From positions 1 through 33,597 of the forward strand of contig NZ_JTJL01000042.1 of the NCBI RefSeq assembly GCF_001678495.1: 33,597 nt of DNA. Direction: 5' to 3'. Origin of the DNA: Gallibacterium salpingitidis. Lineage in GTDB: Bacteria > Pseudomonadota > Gammaproteobacteria > Enterobacterales > Pasteurellaceae. Within the stretch, counting starts at the first letter, position 1. The number at the start of each line of letters is the position of its first letter. A program made the translations under genes and the position numbers. Positions 31,520-33,597 of this stretch are shown here, piece after piece. The notes below the pieces were generated by a model. That model had not been told where the DNA came from. It was given only the letters and a program-made list of their open reading frames with translations, and searched no databases.

Positions 31520-31591
31520 CTACTTTTAGTTGTAATAAATGCTACTTTTATTGCAAATTTAAGTTGCATTATTTTCTACTTTAAGTAGAAT
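31520..31591 (+). promoter_or_regulatory. OL-like operator cluster and rightward promoter
   Basis: Four sites related to the immunity operators lie here: CTACTTTTAGTTG (31520-31532), CTACTTTTATTGC (31542-31554), CAAATTTAAGTTG (31554-31566) and the perfect CTACTTTAAGTAG (31576-31588). A promoter TTGCAT (31564-31569), 16 bp, TAGAAT (31586-31591) overlaps the last two. This is the lambda OL/PL arrangement, so the transcript below should be repressed in the lysogen. Confidence 0.7.
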
Positions 31592-31597
31592 AAACCC

Positions 31598-31985
31598 ATC
31601 GAAACGAGATACACAATATCTCAAGCTCTTTTAACAATTTGGATTAAAAACACCCTATGCGGTCGCTAAGTATTGGTAACGATGCAGAGAGACAACTGCT
31701 CGCTTAGATGAACGTTTAGTCTTATGTGAAAAATCACTGTGAAGTGAATTGGTAACGGAACCAATAGGGTGAATCGAGTTCTCTCAGTTCAGCAACGGCA
31801 GTGAATCGTGAAGCATAGAGAGTTTATCGATACTAATGCCTGCTTGATGCAACATCCCTCAAAGTGAGTTTGCACTACAAAGCATTGAGCAAGCATTAGG
31901 AAAATCATTTACTGATGAGGTGAGTGATTTTCACTTGCATATAAACTCCGTTTGGTTTCGCCCTCTTTATTGAGGGCTTTTTTTT
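31598..31985 (+). ncRNA. Long structured PL leader RNA with boxA-like site
   Basis: This 388-bp stretch has no convincing gene and is G+C-richer than its flanks. From 5' to 3': hairpin GAGATA/TATCTC (31606-31622); boxA-like GCTCTTTTAACA (31625-31636, one T more than consensus); a long-range 8-bp stem CACCCTAT (31651) with ATAGGGTG (31764); hairpin ATTGGT/ACCAAT near 31748-31765; a stem AATGCCTGCTTGATG with CATTGAGCAAGCATT around 31840-31900 (one mismatch); GAAAATCA/TGATTTTC near 31900-31932. It ends in a strong terminator. It looks like an antitermination leader (nut or put type) or a stable phage RNA. Confidence 0.6.
31960..31985 (+). terminator. Strong terminator at the end of the PL leader
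   Basis: GCCCTC (31960-31965) pairs perfectly with GAGGGC (31972-31977) over TTTATT and is followed by eight T residues. Genes beyond it need antitermination or another promoter. Confidence 0.88.
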
Positions 31986-32035
31986 AAAGCAGATTAAGGT
32001 CTGTTTTAAAAAGAAAAGAGAAAGGAGAAACACTT

Positions 32036-32221
32036 ATGAAAATGAGACCAATAAGTCCGCTAAGTTATGACAGTGCTGAAGATTACTACAGTGAACAGAT
32101 GGCAATTAATCCAGAAGATCAGGATTATGATTTTAAAGATGATAGCTTTGATCGTCGTGAGTGCGACAGAGCAGCTCTTATTTACGAGCTGACTTATTTT
32201 AGACAAGATAGTCGGTATTGA
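32036..32221 (+). CDS. Small acidic protein of unknown function
   Basis: A 61-residue protein (MKMRPISPLSYDSAEDYYSEQ...) rich in Asp, Glu and Tyr, with AGGAG 8 nt before its start. It is the first gene after the PL leader terminator, where lambdoid phages carry small proteins that interfere with host enzymes or control antitermination. I do not recognise it. An in-frame ATG lies two codons downstream. Confidence 0.55.
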   Translation: MKMRPISPLSYDSAEDYYSEQMAINPEDQDYDFKDDSFDRRECDRAALIYELTYFRQDSRY

Positions 32222-32258
32222 GTCTAGAAATTACGCTTAAATTTGGAGGAAATTTAAA

Positions 32259-32465
32259 ATGAGAAACAATCATAAAACGAAAATTGAATTTAACTTTTCA
32301 CTAAAAATAGATGAAAAAGAAAAATTAACCAGAAAAGTAGCGTTTGAAGGTGATACAACACGAGGAGAAGTCCTAGCTGTTCAAATTATCAAACAACTAG
32401 AAAATGCTAAGTTAGATGCAGAATTTGATTATATCTACAATGAATTAATGGGCAGTACTACATAG
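32259..32465 (+). CDS. Small protein of unknown function
   Basis: A 68-residue protein with a very good ribosome site (GGAGGAAA). The sequence KIEFNFSLKIDEKEKLTRKVAFEGDTTRG suggests a short beta hairpin followed by the helix VLAVQIIKQLENAKLDAEFDYI. No family recognised. It lies 37 bp after the preceding small gene in the same operon, and its last 8 bp overlap the convergent Cas2-like gene. Confidence 0.55.
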   Translation: MRNNHKTKIEFNFSLKIDEKEKLTRKVAFEGDTTRGEVLAVQIIKQLENAKLDAEFDYIYNELMGSTT

Positions 32466-32730
32466 CCCAGTTTTGATAAATATATTTATCTATACCTTCA
32501 GATAAATTATTCCACGCAGCATCATTCATTTCGGCTACAAATAAACTATCATTGTAATCAACACAGGCTAAAAGTTCGTTTCTAATTTGATCACAGGATT
32601 TATTTGATTTGATATACCAGACAGATTGATGAATTTTAGCCCATACAGAATAGCTTTCGATATAACTAATCAACTTATTATAATTTTGACCCGACTTATA
32701 TAAGTCGTAAGAAATTAAATAGTTTCTCAT
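32458..32730 (-). CDS. Cas2-like ferredoxin-fold protein (SinR-type annotation)
   Basis: A 90-residue protein, MRNYLISYDLYKSGQNYNKLISYIES, then HQSVWYIKSNKSCDQIRNELLACVDYNDSLFVAEMNDAAW. The YLISYDL strand with its Asp, the central SVWYIKS strand and the late DSLFVAEM strand are the pattern of stand-alone Cas2-related proteins often annotated as SinR family. No CRISPR array or other cas gene is present. It is the only minus-strand gene to the right of cro, has its own AAGGAGA site and promoter, and so is probably a moron gene. Confidence 0.65.
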   Translation of the reverse strand: MRNYLISYDLYKSGQNYNKLISYIESYSVWAKIHQSVWYIKSNKSCDQIRNELLACVDYNDSLFVAEMNDAAWNNLSEGIDKYIYQNWAM

Positions 32731-32750
32731 ACTGTTCTCCTTGATTAAAT

Positions 32751-32796
32751 TGTAGTCGCAAATAACATTCTACTCCTCGATGTAGTCGCATACAAG
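32751..32796 (-). promoter_or_regulatory. Promoter of the Cas2-like gene with duplicated 10-bp site
   Basis: TGTAGTCGCA occurs twice in the same orientation, at 32751-32760 and 32781-32790, 30 bp apart (about three helical turns). On the minus strand TTGTAT and TAGAAT lie 17 bp apart between and over these copies. The repeats could be operator half-sites for the gene downstream. Confidence 0.5.
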
Positions 32797-32825
32797 AGGC
32801 GAGCTTGCCCCTCGTTAAAAGGGCA

Positions 32826-32909
32826 TTGACACTCACCGCTTTATCGTATTAAGATAACCGCACTACTAAACTTCAGCGGTTTCCGCCCCGATAGCATAGC
32901 GGTTTTTTT
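32826..32909 (+). ncRNA. Possible small RNA upstream of the right-hand C4 element
   Basis: A consensus -35 box TTGACA (32826-32831) is followed 18 bp later by TAAGAT (32850-32855). About 45 nt further, CCGC (32883-32886) and GCGG (32899-32902) form a short stem with seven T residues (32903-32909). The transcript would be 45-55 nt, with no gene in it. It contains ACTAAACTTCAG (32865-32876), identical to the leader segment at 33054-33065 that the C4 RNA is predicted to bind. Confidence 0.5.
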
Positions 32910-32924
32910 ATGCCTAAAATTTAC

Positions 32925-32942
32925 CTATACAGATCTGTATAG
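32925..32942. promoter_or_regulatory. 18-bp perfect palindrome before the C4 element
   Basis: CTATACAGATCTGTATAG is a perfect palindrome ending 5 bp before the C4 stem. It contains TATACA and TATAGC, either of which could be the -10 box of the C4/KilA-N transcript, so it is probably the operator of that promoter. It does not fit the immunity operators (CTAC...GTAG) or a LexA box (CTGT-N8-ACAG). Confidence 0.55.
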
Positions 32943-32947
32943 CTCAA

Positions 32948-33026
32948 TGATCGGGTCGAGAGAACCTAATACAATACCGAAAGGGAATAAGTTCCGCCGT
33001 CTGAAGCGGTAGTTGACGCCCGATCA
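32948..33026 (+). ncRNA. C4-type antisense RNA leader of the right-hand KilA-N gene
   Basis: A 79-nt element closed by a perfect 8-bp stem, TGATCGGG (32948-32955) with CCCGATCA (33019-33026). It shares the core ACAATACCGAAAGGGAATA with the element at 6246-6322, but the inner half of the closing stem differs with matching changes on both sides. A hairpin CCGC/GCGG presents CGTCTGAA. TCTGAAG is the exact complement of CTTCAGA (33060-33066) at the ribosome site of the KilA-N gene, and the following TAGTT can pair with AACTA just upstream. Confidence 0.82.
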
Positions 33027-33076
33027 ACCCTACTAAAGTTGATCGAATTACTAACTAAACTTCAGAGGGCATAAAA

Positions 33077-33597
33077 ATGTCAAACTTACAAATCTTAAAC
33101 AATTCTATCCGCACTTTAGATAATCTTTATTCTTTAAATGATCTGCACAAAGCAAGTGGCGAATTACCTAAACATCGACCAAGCCTATTTATTCGTAATG
33201 AACAAACTAAAGAGCTTATTGCTGAGATAAATTGTTCAAATAACGAGCTAAGCACAAATTCGATCTTAGCTTATAAATCACTCAAAGGCGGATTAAATGC
33301 TGGTGTATGGGCTTGCGAAGAACTCGTCCTATCCTATGCAATGTGGATAAGCCCAAAATTCCACCTAATCGTCTTAAGAGCATTCCTAGCAATGCACAAA
33401 GGACAGCAGTTGCAAAATATGCAACAACTTGCATTACCAAAACCTAAAACTATCGAAATTGATACTAATGTTTTAGATGCCATCATCAAATACTGTAAAT
33501 TCGCAAAACGACATGGTGAACAATTAGAACCTGTAATGCGAAACGTCTTTCAACTATTCGGTATTGAACGCTACATCAAAAATGACTTTGCGGCTCA
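33077..33597 (+). CDS. KilA-N domain antirepressor-like protein (cut by the right edge)
   Basis: 173 residues are visible from the ATG at 33077, which has AGAGGG 7 nt upstream. Residues 1-110 are a KilA-N domain (YSLNDLHKASGELPKHRPSLF, ACEELVLSYAMWISPKFHL), clearly related to the gene at 28176-28886 (NDLH-ASG and SYAMWISPKFHL are shared). Residues after 120 differ (KPKTIEIDTNVLDAIIKYCKF), so the C-terminal domain is of another type. Expression should be limited by the C4 element in its leader. Confidence 0.85.
   Translation, partial: MSNLQILNNSIRTLDNLYSLNDLHKASGELPKHRPSLFIRNEQTKELIAEINCSNNELSTNSILAYKSLKGGLNAGVWACEELVLSYAMWISPKFHLIVLRAFLAMHKGQQLQNMQQLALPKPKTIEIDTNVLDAIIKYCKFAKRHGEQLEPVMRNVFQLFGIERYIKNDFAA

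Noticed and set aside
31905..31935. Hammerhead-ribozyme-like CTGATGA in the PL leader
   Set aside because: The required second core (GAAA after stem II) and cleavage-site arrangement are missing; the segment pairs as part of a GAAAATCA/TGATTTTC stem.
31598..31985. rRNA or tRNA gene fragment
   Set aside because: The boxA-like motif recalls rRNA leaders, but no 16S, 23S or tRNA sequence follows, and the promoter carries phage operators.
32925..32942. LexA box
   Set aside because: LexA sites need CTGT-N8-ACAG; this palindrome has the halves in the opposite order (ACAG then CTGT, 2 bp apart).

Overview
The window is most of a temperate phage genome (prophage or phage) from a member of the Pasteurellaceae. 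Evidence for the host: low G+C coding sequence, five copies of the Haemophilus-type DNA uptake core AAGTGCGGT (1812, 3872, 11415, 19074, 20397), and Haemophilus-like gene styles. It combines a contractile (myovirus) tail of the DUF3383-sheath/DUF3277-tube type with lambda-like control, replication and lysis modules. No integrase or attachment site is visible. Both ends are cut inside genes: a tail fibre on the left and a KilA-N gene on the right.

Layout. From 29165 leftwards nearly everything is on the minus strand. Early genes: Cro/YdaS-like regulator, KilA-N antirepressor-like protein, replication initiator containing an iteron array, DnaC-like loader, Dam-type methylase, DUF1367, small membrane protein, NinG, antiterminator Q. 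A HigBA toxin-antitoxin pair follows, then a late promoter and a terminator. The late operon then runs: holin, endolysin, Rz/Rz1 spanins, TerS, TerL, portal, head-morphogenesis protein fused to a phosphoribosyltransferase-like domain, protease/scaffold, cement, major capsid, neck proteins, sheath, tube, tail chaperone with a predicted -1 frameshift, tape measure, baseplate and fibre. A 2.6-kb cargo island (about 5187-7745) sits inside the baseplate genes. It has a restriction-like nuclease with its own promoter and operator, and an antirepressor under a C4-type RNA.

To the right of the immunity switch, plus-strand genes encode the LexA-type repressor, an unknown protein, and an Abi_2/AbiF-like HEPN protein preceded by a structured RNA. 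Then comes a second repressor-operator cluster (OL equivalent) driving a long, gene-free, highly structured leader that contains a boxA-like site and ends in a strong terminator. Small unknown genes, a Cas2-like protein on the opposite strand, a short possible RNA gene, and a C4 RNA in front of a KilA-N gene follow.

The most interesting theme is RNA control of antirepressors. All three antirepressor-like genes (5312-6202, 28176-28886, 33077-end) carry their own apparent RNA control element. Two have 77-79-nt C4-type antisense leaders sharing a 24-nt core but differing, compensatorily, in their closing stem and in their target-matching sequence. The third has a divergent, short, terminator-ended antisense transcript across its ribosome-binding site. 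Upstream of the right-hand C4 element, a possible small RNA repeats 12 nt of the C4 target and could act as a decoy. All assignments come from reading the sequence and family knowledge; no search or folding program was run.
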